This document shows, piece by piece, positions 15,729-23,182 of a DNA stretch of 30,249 bases. The notes beneath the pieces are model-generated. The model ran no database searches. It saw only the letters and a list, made by a program, of their open reading frames with translations, and was not told where the DNA came from. The position numbers were made by a program, and so were the translations under genes. This DNA is from Prevotella sp. Its GTDB lineage: Bacteria > Bacteroidota > Bacteroidia > Bacteroidales > Bacteroidaceae. Position 1 is the stretch's first letter; every line of letters starts with the position of its first letter. Where the stretch lies: positions 1-30,249 of the forward strand of contig JAJWLX010000042.1 of the NCBI GenBank assembly GCA_021636625.1. The letters are read 5' to 3'.

Positions 15729-16244
15729 CTACATAGCCTCCTGCATCATCGCCCTCATCTGCTTGCGAGAGGTGAAGAGCTGAGACTCCACGGTGCGCTT
15801 AGACACCTGGAGTTCTTCTGCAATGTCGCCAGCCGTCATGTCGTCGAACAGACTCATGCGATAAACCTTGGCACAGGTTGGCGAAAGCTTGTCCACATTC
15901 TGGTTCACGATACGGAGAGTATCGTGATACTCGGCAAGGCGCTCTGCATGGCTATGCTGAAGCTCCATCTCATACTTCTTGCTCTCCTCCAGCTGATGAC
16001 GAAAGATGCGGCGGCGGAGAACATCCTTCACCTTGTTGGCGGTGATGGTATAGGCAAACGACTTGATGGTTGCCTCGTTGATGATGCCCTCGAAGGTCAT
16101 CATCTTGATGAAAGCATCCTGTACCAAATCCTCAGCCTCCTCTCGGTTGCCCAAGCGGGAAGTAGCGAAATTGACGAGTTCGTTCTGATGAACGGTGTAG
16201 AAAGCGGCAATGATTTGCGCTTGGTTATTTGTTGTCTGTTCCAT
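15729..16244 (-). CDS. ECF-type RNA polymerase sigma factor
   Basis: The 171-residue protein has a sigma region 2 (SRLGNREEAEDLVQDAF, about 27-45, and SFAYTITANKVKDVLRRR) and a region 4 helix-turn-helix (MTAGDIAEELQVSKRTVESQL) near the C-terminus. I choose ATG 16244 (MEQTTNN) over an in-frame ATG at 16289 because the -7 box at 16276-16283 lies between them. The related fused protein at 20508 also begins MEQ. No anti-sigma factor with the usual Bacteroidota FecR-like domain follows. Instead a small membrane protein and an ABC ATPase are cotranscribed. It should direct RNA polymerase to a small regulon that cannot be read from this window. Confidence 0.88.
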   Translation of the reverse strand: MEQTTNNQAQIIAAFYTVHQNELVNFATSRLGNREEAEDLVQDAFIKMMTFEGIINEATIKSFAYTITANKVKDVLRRRIFRHQLEESKKYEMELQHSHAERLAEYHDTLRIVNQNVDKLSPTCAKVYRMSLFDDMTAGDIAEELQVSKRTVESQLFTSRKQMRAMMQEAM

Positions 16245-16275
16245 AATCGTTTGATAGTTGTTTTGATTTCTGCTG

Positions 16276-16283
16276 CAAAGGTA
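16276..16283 (-). promoter_or_regulatory. -7 box of the sigma-factor unit
   Basis: Minus-strand TACCTTTG(C) is a perfect TAnnTTTG box, about 32 bp before the chosen start. At the usual 19-bp spacing the -33 element is absent, which suggests dependence on an activator. The direct repeats at 16311-16344 are a candidate activator site. Confidence 0.55.
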
Positions 16284-16310
16284 GCACAAACCTTCTTAAA
16301 CAGATGTATC

Positions 16311-16344
16311 AAACGTACCAATGATATATGTGAAACGTACCAAT
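16311..16344. promoter_or_regulatory. Two 12-bp direct repeats, 22 bp apart, upstream of the sigma promoter
   Basis: AAACGTACCAAT occurs exactly at 16311-16322 and 16333-16344. On the minus strand this is ATTGGTACGTTT twice with a 22-bp period, 28 to 68 bp upstream of the -7 box. Phased direct repeats are the usual target of dimeric activators such as AraC- or LytTR-type regulators. The TACGTT core partly fits the LytTR consensus. The binding protein is unknown. Confidence 0.55.
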
Positions 16345-16388
16345 CTTATTTCACTACTGATTATCAACTATTTACATCACATAATTTC

Positions 16389-19300
16389 TTAAGAATACTG
16401 CGATGGCAACACGCCGAACATCTCCTTGAAATGCTTGGCAAAGTTCTGCGGAGAGGCGAAACCGGTGCGATAACAAGCCTCAGAGACCGTGCATTTCTCC
16501 TCTTTCAGGAGCTTCGCCGCCGTCTTCAGTCTCACCGTTCGGATGAAGTCGGCAGGTGTCTGCCCTGTCAGGGATTTCATCTTTCGGTAGAGACTCATTC
16601 TCGACATTACCACATCAGTAGAAAGCGAGTCGATGGTGTATTCCGAGTTGTCGATGTTCTTCTCGATGCAGGCGATTACCTCCTTCAGGAAATCCTCGTC
16701 TGGCGAAGAATCTGTCACCGTCTTCGGGTCAAGCGAGATGCTGTGAGAGAAGTCTCGCTGGCGTTTCTCCTGCTTTTCCAGCAGATTGCTGATACGCGCC
16801 AGAAGCACCTCCATATCGAATGGCTTGGCGATATAGGCATCGGCTCCCGCCTTATAGCCAGCCGCCCTGCCCTCATCTGTGCTCCATGCCGTGAGCAGGA
16901 TGATAGGGATATGCGAGGTTTCGATGTTCTCCTTGATGCGTCGGCACATATCCGTGCCGTTCATCCTTGGCATCATCACATCACTCACGATGATGTCGGG
17001 GTTCTCAGCCTCAGCCATCATCGCACCTTCTATTCCATCCTTTGCCGTCAACACCTTATTATATATACGGCCCAATTCCTGGGAGAGGAAGTGAGAGAAG
17101 TCTTCATTATCCTCCACCACCAGCACAGTCTTCTCTATCTTCCGGAAAGTCTGTACCCCCACGGCACCATCCACCACATCAGCCATCACTGGCGATGCGA
17201 TGCGGTTCTCCTCAGAAGCCTCCTGCTGCACTTCACGCTTCAGATCGGCAGGAATATCCACGATAAACCGGGACCCCTTACCCTCTTCGCTTTCCAGCGA
17301 AACCTTGCCTTCATGCAACTGGATGTATTCATATACCATATTCAGTCCGATACCCGAACCTATCTGTTGCGAGCTGGAATCCTGCTCCGTGCGATAGAAA
17401 CGTTCGAAGACATGCGCCTGGTCTTCCTTCGGAATGCCGCAGCCCGTATCTTCCACTATGATATGGGCGCATCTTCTGCTATCCAGGATGCATTTCTCCA
17501 AACTAACACACACACTGCCCCCTGCCTTCGTAAACTTGAAGGCATTGGAGAGAAGATTGGTCAATATCTTGCCCACCTTGTCCTTGTCGAAATACATAAA
17601 CAGCCCCTCTGTCTTGTCTTCGAAAGCCAGGCGGATGTTCTTCTGTTCTGCCAGAGGCATGAACTTCATCGTGGTATATTGGATAAACTCATTCAGATTT
17701 CCACTCGTCAGATTGAGGTGTTCTCCGTTCATCTCCATCTTGCGGAAGTCGAGAAGCTGGTTTACTAACTGCAGCAGGTCGCCCGCATTCCTGCTTACAT
17801 CGTTCAGCTGATGGCGGGTTTCGCCATCCGTGGTGCGCTTCAGGATGCTTCCTATAGGCGTGATGATGAGCGTGAGCAAGGTGCGGAACTCGTGGCTGAT
17901 ATTGGTGAAGAAGCGATACTTCATCTCCTCCAACTCCTCATACTTCTCATTCTCCATGCGCTTGCGGTTCTGCTCAATCTTCCACCTTACAACGAAGATA
18001 ATCAAGGCGAAGAATGCCAAGGAATACAAGAGCTTGGCCCACCAAGTAGCCCAAAGTGGAGCCAGCACCTCTATCTCCAAGGTTGCCGATTGCTTGCTCC
18101 ATACCTTGTCTAGACCAGCAGAATAAACCTCTAGCTTATAAGTGCCAGGAGACAAGTCGGTATAGTTTGCCCTGCCAATTCCATCTTGCGGGCTTATCAC
18201 GATCCAATCATTATTAACCCCCTGGAGTCTATATTTATAATAGGTGTGGTGAGGCATGTCGAAGTTCAAACCAGAGAAATGAACGGTGATGAAGTTCTCA
18301 TCATGCTCCAGCACGATCTTCTTGGTAGTGCTCAAGGCAAAAGGCAAGATAACCCTGCCATCATATTCTTTTCCAGCCACTACTTCTTGGTTATTCACCA
18401 ATAGGGATATGAACACAGGATGACCTGTATATTCCATATCCTTCACTTGGATAGGATCCACGATATAGAAGCCTGTAGAACTGCCAAAGAGGAGCTTGCC
18501 ATCAGCCATACTAGCTGCCGTCCGAGGCAAAAACTTGGCATCACCCAACTTATTCTGACTATCAAACATAGTCAAGGCAAAAGGCTGTTCTGAAGAAAGA
18601 GTGCGACGGAATCGACAAAGCCCATTGGCTGTAGTAGCCCAAATATCCCCTAGTTTATCCACCACTAAGTCTTGTATCATCTCATTGGCCATGCCTTCTC
18701 CCTTGCCGTACTGATAAGCCTTGCCTCTATGGGCATCAAAGACATGAACGCCATTCGAGGTTCCTACCCACACACATCCTTGCTTATCAATGGCAAGCGC
18801 CTTGCAAACTGCTTTCAGTTTCAACTGATTGTTCATAATAAGTCCCTTGTTGGTTGCTGCCCACAAACGATGCTGCCTATCAAAAGCGATGCCATTGATG
18901 TTCGTATTACCTATAAAATGCTTATTTTGCAAAGGAATGATACGCTTGGTTTTCTCATCAAAACGACCAACGCCTCCATGATAGCAAACCCATATCTGAT
19001 GCTGATGGTCTTCTGCAAAGTCGCGCACAATGTTGTAATCCATGTCTTTGTTGGGCACATTCTCTTGTATGAAATGGCTCACCTTATCGCCATCCTTCAG
19101 ATAGATTCCCTTGCGGAATGTACCTACCCATACCCTGCCCCGACTATCAGTAAAGCTCTGGATAAAGTCATCACCAGCACCCATTCCCGGCAAAGGGTGC
19201 AGCGTGATTTGGGAAGGATTAAATTCCAACACTTGATGAGGGAATGACAAGCTAACATTTCCACCACTGGCACAAGCTGCCCTGTAAAAGCCTAAGCCAT

Positions 19301-20309
19301 CAAACAAAAATTGGCTGAAAGCATAGAATGGGAAACCTTGCATGTTGGCATTATAGAGAGCCATACCTTTATAATAAAAGCCAAGCAAGAGATTGCCACG
19401 ATCATAAGCAATACTCTGAATATCGTCTGCCACACGCTCTCCACCCATGATTGGGAAAGAGCTTTGAAGACTCAGCTTGCCATTCGGCAGGATAGTCACA
19501 AGTCCCAATTGGCGCACACCCAAAAAAGCTCTGCCATCAGGAGATAGTGCCAAGGTGGTAAAAGTATGATGATCATTGCTATATCGCTGCTGCCATCGGT
19601 TCTGCTTAGGGAGATAAGAGGCCACACCATGGTCCCACATCACCCAGAGCTGCTGTCCTTTTTGAACCAGTCGTACGAAATCACGAGCCAGCACAGGCTT
19701 CACCCATAAGCGAGTGGTGGATTTCACTTGATAGGTGCGGGCATCCACACCCACCAAATAGCCATCATTATAAACCATCCATACCCTATCACCCTGCCGG
19801 CATATATCTCGCAAGCCTTGCGTTCTCAACGCTATTTTGCGTCCTTGATGAAGGAGCTTTCCTGTTACTGTTACTGCCCAGTATTCCTTAGTCTCATCCA
19901 CAAAAAAATCACGGATAGGTTCATGGATGCCATAATTAGCCAACGCTTGGTCCACATGAGGCTCGAAAGCCTCACGCTTCAAGTCGAACACCAAAAGTTG
20001 CCCCTGCTCCTTGCTCCATACTCGCTGCTCAGCATCCACATAGATACGAGGAAGCGTGGTGACATAGTTCATTCTGAAAGGCTTGGCATCCATGGGCGAG
20101 AACACACGAAAAGCGCAACCATCGAATAGTGAGAATCCTGAAGATGTACGGATTCCCAACCTGCCATCTGGCGCATAGAAAAAGCCCTTCACCTCATCAT
20201 CAGGCAAACCTATCGCTGTATCTACAAGACGATATACACTTTGTGAGTTGACCGTGAGATGGGCAACCAAACACAGAACTATGACAAGATATAAACGCTG
20301 TAATTTCAT
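16389..20309 (-). CDS. Hybrid two-component system regulator (HTCS)
   Basis: The 1306-residue one-protein sensor/regulator has these parts in order. A signal peptide or N-terminal helix (1-22) is followed by periplasmic beta-propeller repeats (about 25-640, with RVWVGT/IWATTANGL-type motifs), a Y_Y_Y domain (about 685-750) and a membrane helix (about 757-775). The cytoplasmic part is HisKA with phospho-His806 (FFTNISHEF), HATPase_c (N-box near 915, DTGCGIP near 954, GSGIGL near 984), a receiver with phospho-acceptor D1110 (IIVSDVMMPRMNG), and a C-terminal AraC-type DNA-binding domain (about 1210-1306). HTCS proteins sense PUL oligosaccharides directly and activate the local operons. The H-box reads HEFRTLLTLI rather than the usual HEFRTPLTLI. 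It is divergent from the susCD operon. Confidence 0.95.
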   Translation of the reverse strand: MKLQRLYLVIVLCLVAHLTVNSQSVYRLVDTAIGLPDDEVKGFFYAPDGRLGIRTSSGFSLFDGCAFRVFSPMDAKPFRMNYVTTLPRIYVDAEQRVWSKEQGQLLVFDLKREAFEPHVDQALANYGIHEPIRDFFVDETKEYWAVTVTGKLLHQGRKIALRTQGLRDICRQGDRVWMVYNDGYLVGVDARTYQVKSTTRLWVKPVLARDFVRLVQKGQQLWVMWDHGVASYLPKQNRWQQRYSNDHHTFTTLALSPDGRAFLGVRQLGLVTILPNGKLSLQSSFPIMGGERVADDIQSIAYDRGNLLLGFYYKGMALYNANMQGFPFYAFSQFLFDGLGFYRAACASGGNVSLSFPHQVLEFNPSQITLHPLPGMGAGDDFIQSFTDSRGRVWVGTFRKGIYLKDGDKVSHFIQENVPNKDMDYNIVRDFAEDHQHQIWVCYHGGVGRFDEKTKRIIPLQNKHFIGNTNINGIAFDRQHRLWAATNKGLIMNNQLKLKAVCKALAIDKQGCVWVGTSNGVHVFDAHRGKAYQYGKGEGMANEMIQDLVVDKLGDIWATTANGLCRFRRTLSSEQPFALTMFDSQNKLGDAKFLPRTAASMADGKLLFGSSTGFYIVDPIQVKDMEYTGHPVFISLLVNNQEVVAGKEYDGRVILPFALSTTKKIVLEHDENFITVHFSGLNFDMPHHTYYKYRLQGVNNDWIVISPQDGIGRANYTDLSPGTYKLEVYSAGLDKVWSKQSATLEIEVLAPLWATWWAKLLYSLAFFALIIFVVRWKIEQNRKRMENEKYEELEEMKYRFFTNISHEFRTLLTLIITPIGSILKRTTDGETRHQLNDVSRNAGDLLQLVNQLLDFRKMEMNGEHLNLTSGNLNEFIQYTTMKFMPLAEQKNIRLAFEDKTEGLFMYFDKDKVGKILTNLLSNAFKFTKAGGSVCVSLEKCILDSRRCAHIIVEDTGCGIPKEDQAHVFERFYRTEQDSSSQQIGSGIGLNMVYEYIQLHEGKVSLESEEGKGSRFIVDIPADLKREVQQEASEENRIASPVMADVVDGAVGVQTFRKIEKTVLVVEDNEDFSHFLSQELGRIYNKVLTAKDGIEGAMMAEAENPDIIVSDVMMPRMNGTDMCRRIKENIETSHIPIILLTAWSTDEGRAAGYKAGADAYIAKPFDMEVLLARISNLLEKQEKRQRDFSHSISLDPKTVTDSSPDEDFLKEVIACIEKNIDNSEYTIDSLSTDVVMSRMSLYRKMKSLTGQTPADFIRTVRLKTAAKLLKEEKCTVSEACYRTGFASPQNFAKHFKEMFGVLPSQYS

Positions 20310-20361
20310 TTTTTAGCTATTCTATAAGATTGTGAGGCACAACATATGAACAAAATACAGT

Positions 20362-20393
20362 GCAAAGTTACGATTAAAAAACGAATTCACCAA
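20362..20393 (-). promoter_or_regulatory. Promoter of the hybrid two-component regulator
   Basis: On the minus strand TTGG (20390-20393), a 19-bp spacer and TAACTTTGC (20362-20370) match the Bacteroidota housekeeping promoter and are identical in layout to the PP2C promoter. A complete -33 and -7 fits constitutive low-level expression of a sensor. It implies a leader of about 45 nt. Confidence 0.7.
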
Positions 20394-20398
20394 GTTTT

Positions 20399-20432
20399 AT
20401 GAAAGAAAAACTGTTTTTTTTCATACCTTTGC
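20399..20432 (+). promoter_or_regulatory. -7 box and adjacent palindrome of the sigma-lyase/susCD operon
   Basis: TACCTTTGC at 20424-20432 is a perfect -7 box. The -33 position has no match at the usual spacing. Instead, an imperfect palindrome (ATGAAAGAAAAA at 20399-20410 against TTTTTTTTCAT at 20414-20424) occupies that space. This layout suits a promoter that needs an activator such as the divergent HTCS. Predicted leader length is about 70 nt. Confidence 0.5.
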
Positions 20433-20507
20433 ATAAGTATTTTTTTAAACACATTCGTAACAAGAGCACAAATAAACAAAAAACAATTAAAATCTATAGT
20501 GAAGATT

Positions 20508-23174
20508 ATGGAGCAAATTAACAGTCTGAGAGACCAGCAAAAAGCAATAATCAGCAGCCTTTGTGTGGAAAGTCGCAAAGAGTTCTTGTCTTATTTCTTT
20601 AGCTACGCCAAGGATAAGGACAAAGCTGAGGATATGACTCAGCAATTGTTTGTACACCTTTTATTATATAAGGGTGTTATTCTTCCTGCAACTTTGAGAA
20701 GTTTTGCTTTTCAAACAGCTCGGCGTATTATTGTTGATGATTCTCGCCGTATGGCTTGCCATCGTTCAACCATGGCTTATTACGAAACGCAATATAAAAA
20801 TAACATGGAATATGTCGATGCACAGCAAGTGTTGAGTTGTGCACAGATTAAAAATATGGAACAGGTGGCTATGGTCTCTTTGGGTAAAAAGGCCTCAAGG
20901 GTATATGAGTTGAGCCGCTTTGATGGCTTGTCTATTGATGAAATCGCAGAGAAAATGCATGCAAAGCGTAGAACTATAGAGTCTCATCTTTATTTCTCAC
21001 GTCGTCATGTGTGCCAAATGCTTTCACGAATAATGGCGATAGTCATCTGTTTGCTGGTTTGGCTACCATCTCTTTTTGCAGCCAAGGGTAATGGACATTA
21101 TCTCTTTGCAACCTCGTCTCGTATCTCTTTAGCCAAGGAACGTGTGACTAACGACACGACGATGGCGAGATATTGGAGAGGTTTGGAAAATAAAGCCAGG
21201 CAATCTCTGAAGAAGACAGATTTGAATAATATGGAATATGTCGCCTTGGCCTATCGTATGACTGGTAAAAAAGAGTATGCTGAGAATATCAAGAATACTT
21301 TGTTGAAGTTTGATAAGACAGCAACCTGGGGCAATGCAGAGATGTTGGCACGTAAGCCCCAGTGGACTTCCGACCTAGGCCAGGCTTACAAGTGTTTCCT
21401 GGCGGCAGTTGGTTATAATGCGATTCGTGGCTGTTTGTCTTCTTCTGAGCGCACCAAGATTGCCAAGCTCTTGTATCGGCTTGGTATGAAACCGGCTATT
21501 GGCGACTGGATTGCGGAACCGACAAGAATACATTCGCTGAATTCCATGGGGCATAATTGGTGGGCTGCATGTGCTGGTCAGGGAGGTATCTTGGCTTTGA
21601 GCTTGTCGGAAGAAATACCTGAGGCAAAGAAGGCTGCCCAACAAGTATTGGAGGCTATGCCGCAATGGTTTAACTTTGAGGGTGATGTGCTTCAGAACAA
21701 ACCGCCAACCTTTGATGAGGCAGGTGGCACGTATGAGAGTGTAGGATATGCCAACTATGGCATTCAAGAGGCGTTGAAATTTTTGGTGGCTTATAAAAAT
21801 ATGTATCCACAAGCAAACATCCCTCATATTCCTCAGTTAGCAAAATTGTCGGATTTTTATTTCAATGTGAGCTATCCGATAAGTGACGGGGTAAGATGTA
21901 TGAACTTTGGCGATGCCAATATGTTTGTCACAGGCTTGGGCAACATGTCTTTGGCATCCTATTTAGGGTATTCTTTTAAATATTTGGGATGGTATTCCAA
22001 AATGATAAAGGATGGATTGTATCGAGAGGAATTGACACGTGATCATCCGATAGGCTTTCTCTATACATCATACAAGACAGATGATGTAAAAGTGCCAATG
22101 CTTCCTACTTCTCACTTTTGGAAGAGTTTTGGTTGGGCTACTATGCGTGATTCTTGGCAGCAAAACGCCACGATGCTTGCGGTGAAGAGTGGATATACTT
22201 GGAATCATTCCCATGCAGATGCCAATTCGTTCATCCTTTTCCATAAAGGTGTTGATATTATCAAGGATGCAGGTGGTTGCGGCTATTCTTTTGAGCAATA
22301 TCGCAACTATTTCTTTCAGAGTCAAGCACACAATGTGGTGCTGTTTAATGGGAAAGGGCAAAGTCGGCATCAGCAATACCATGGTGCCATGCTGCCAGGA
22401 AGTCTCCACTACCTGATGGATGCAGGAGATATAAAATACGTGTTGGCAAATGGTACGGGACCAATGGCTGATAAGTTGATACGTAACTTCCGTCATTTCC
22501 TTTGGATAGGCAAGGTGCTTTTGATAATTGATGATTTGGAAAGTTATGAGCCTGGCTCTTATGAATGGCTTTGGCACACTAATGGAAAGGTAAGAAACAA
22601 CAATGGTCGCCTGAGTGTTGTGAATGGTCAATCTGCCATTGATATCTTGCCAATATATCCTGCGCAGATGGTTCCTTCAGGATTTGTTCACGACTATCCT
22701 ACCAGCCTTTATATCAAGGAGCATCAGGGACCTGTAGATCATCATGTGGACCAGATGGAAACCTATTATGGATTGAATCTGCCTCAGAAGACGGCTAAAG
22801 TGAAAGGCCTTATGGCTGTTATATTGAAGAATTCTCCTGACGACACAAAAATGCCGGAATTTGAAAAACTTCAAGGTGACGACTGGATAGGTGTTCGTAT
22901 TACTCAGGAAGGACAGACAACGGAAGTGTATATCAATCAGCTAGCTGATGGTACCTTGATGCACAGCAACTCTTGGATAGAGGCAAATGGTTGGACAACG
23001 GATGCTTATCTGACAGCTATTACATATAATGCTAAAGAGGGGATAGACAAGCCGACTCGTGTGTTCCAAGCCTATAGCAGTGCTTTGCGCCGAGGAGGAA
23101 AGTCATGGTTCGCATCGCTTTCTAAGCAATTCTATATTAAAGACAATAAAAACAATATTCATATAAAAAAATAA
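20508..23174 (+). CDS. In-frame fusion: ECF sigma factor + membrane/signal helix + heparinase II/III-type lyase
   Basis: One open frame of 888 codons starts at ATG 20508 (MEQ; a GTG three codons earlier is possible). Residues about 20-90 are sigma region 2 and about 121-170 are region 4 (LSIDEIAEKMHAKRRTIESHLYF without the first residues of the helix). They align end to end with the sigma factor at 15729-16244. Directly after comes M176-AIVICLLVWLPSLFAA, which works as a membrane helix or signal peptide after a basic stretch. Residues about 195-888 are a heparinase II/III-type lyase: toroid (HNWWAACAGQGG near 350) and beta-sandwich with N566-HSHADANSF. Either a membrane-tethered sigma factor with a periplasmic lyase is made, or the lyase starts internally at 21018 or 21033. 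It lies 8 bp before susC and heads that operon. Confidence 0.8.
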   Translation: MEQINSLRDQQKAIISSLCVESRKEFLSYFFSYAKDKDKAEDMTQQLFVHLLLYKGVILPATLRSFAFQTARRIIVDDSRRMACHRSTMAYYETQYKNNMEYVDAQQVLSCAQIKNMEQVAMVSLGKKASRVYELSRFDGLSIDEIAEKMHAKRRTIESHLYFSRRHVCQMLSRIMAIVICLLVWLPSLFAAKGNGHYLFATSSRISLAKERVTNDTTMARYWRGLENKARQSLKKTDLNNMEYVALAYRMTGKKEYAENIKNTLLKFDKTATWGNAEMLARKPQWTSDLGQAYKCFLAAVGYNAIRGCLSSSERTKIAKLLYRLGMKPAIGDWIAEPTRIHSLNSMGHNWWAACAGQGGILALSLSEEIPEAKKAAQQVLEAMPQWFNFEGDVLQNKPPTFDEAGGTYESVGYANYGIQEALKFLVAYKNMYPQANIPHIPQLAKLSDFYFNVSYPISDGVRCMNFGDANMFVTGLGNMSLASYLGYSFKYLGWYSKMIKDGLYREELTRDHPIGFLYTSYKTDDVKVPMLPTSHFWKSFGWATMRDSWQQNATMLAVKSGYTWNHSHADANSFILFHKGVDIIKDAGGCGYSFEQYRNYFFQSQAHNVVLFNGKGQSRHQQYHGAMLPGSLHYLMDAGDIKYVLANGTGPMADKLIRNFRHFLWIGKVLLIIDDLESYEPGSYEWLWHTNGKVRNNNGRLSVVNGQSAIDILPIYPAQMVPSGFVHDYPTSLYIKEHQGPVDHHVDQMETYYGLNLPQKTAKVKGLMAVILKNSPDDTKMPEFEKLQGDDWIGVRITQEGQTTEVYINQLADGTLMHSNSWIEANGWTTDAYLTAITYNAKEGIDKPTRVFQAYSSALRRGGKSWFASLSKQFYIKDNKNNIHIKK
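21018..21035 (+). promoter_or_regulatory. Candidate internal lyase starts and TAATG overlap
   Basis: In-frame ATG codons at 21018 and 21033 lie where the sigma homology ends and the signal-peptide-like helix begins. At 21031-21035 the bases TAATG place a TAA in the +1 frame over the second ATG, the classic stop-start overlap of coupled genes. This suggests that the fusion may derive from two overlapping genes, or that a frameshift can separate the products. Confidence 0.4.
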
Positions 23175-23182
23175 AAACTATT

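Noticed and set aside
16245..16289. Upstream start for the ECF sigma factor
   Set aside because: The -7 box lies inside this extension, and the related sigma domain also begins at MEQ.
15924..17768. Long plus-strand open frame of 614 codons
   Set aside because: It runs opposite the sigma factor and HTCS genes, whose domains are unmistakable, and its translation shows no recognisable motif.
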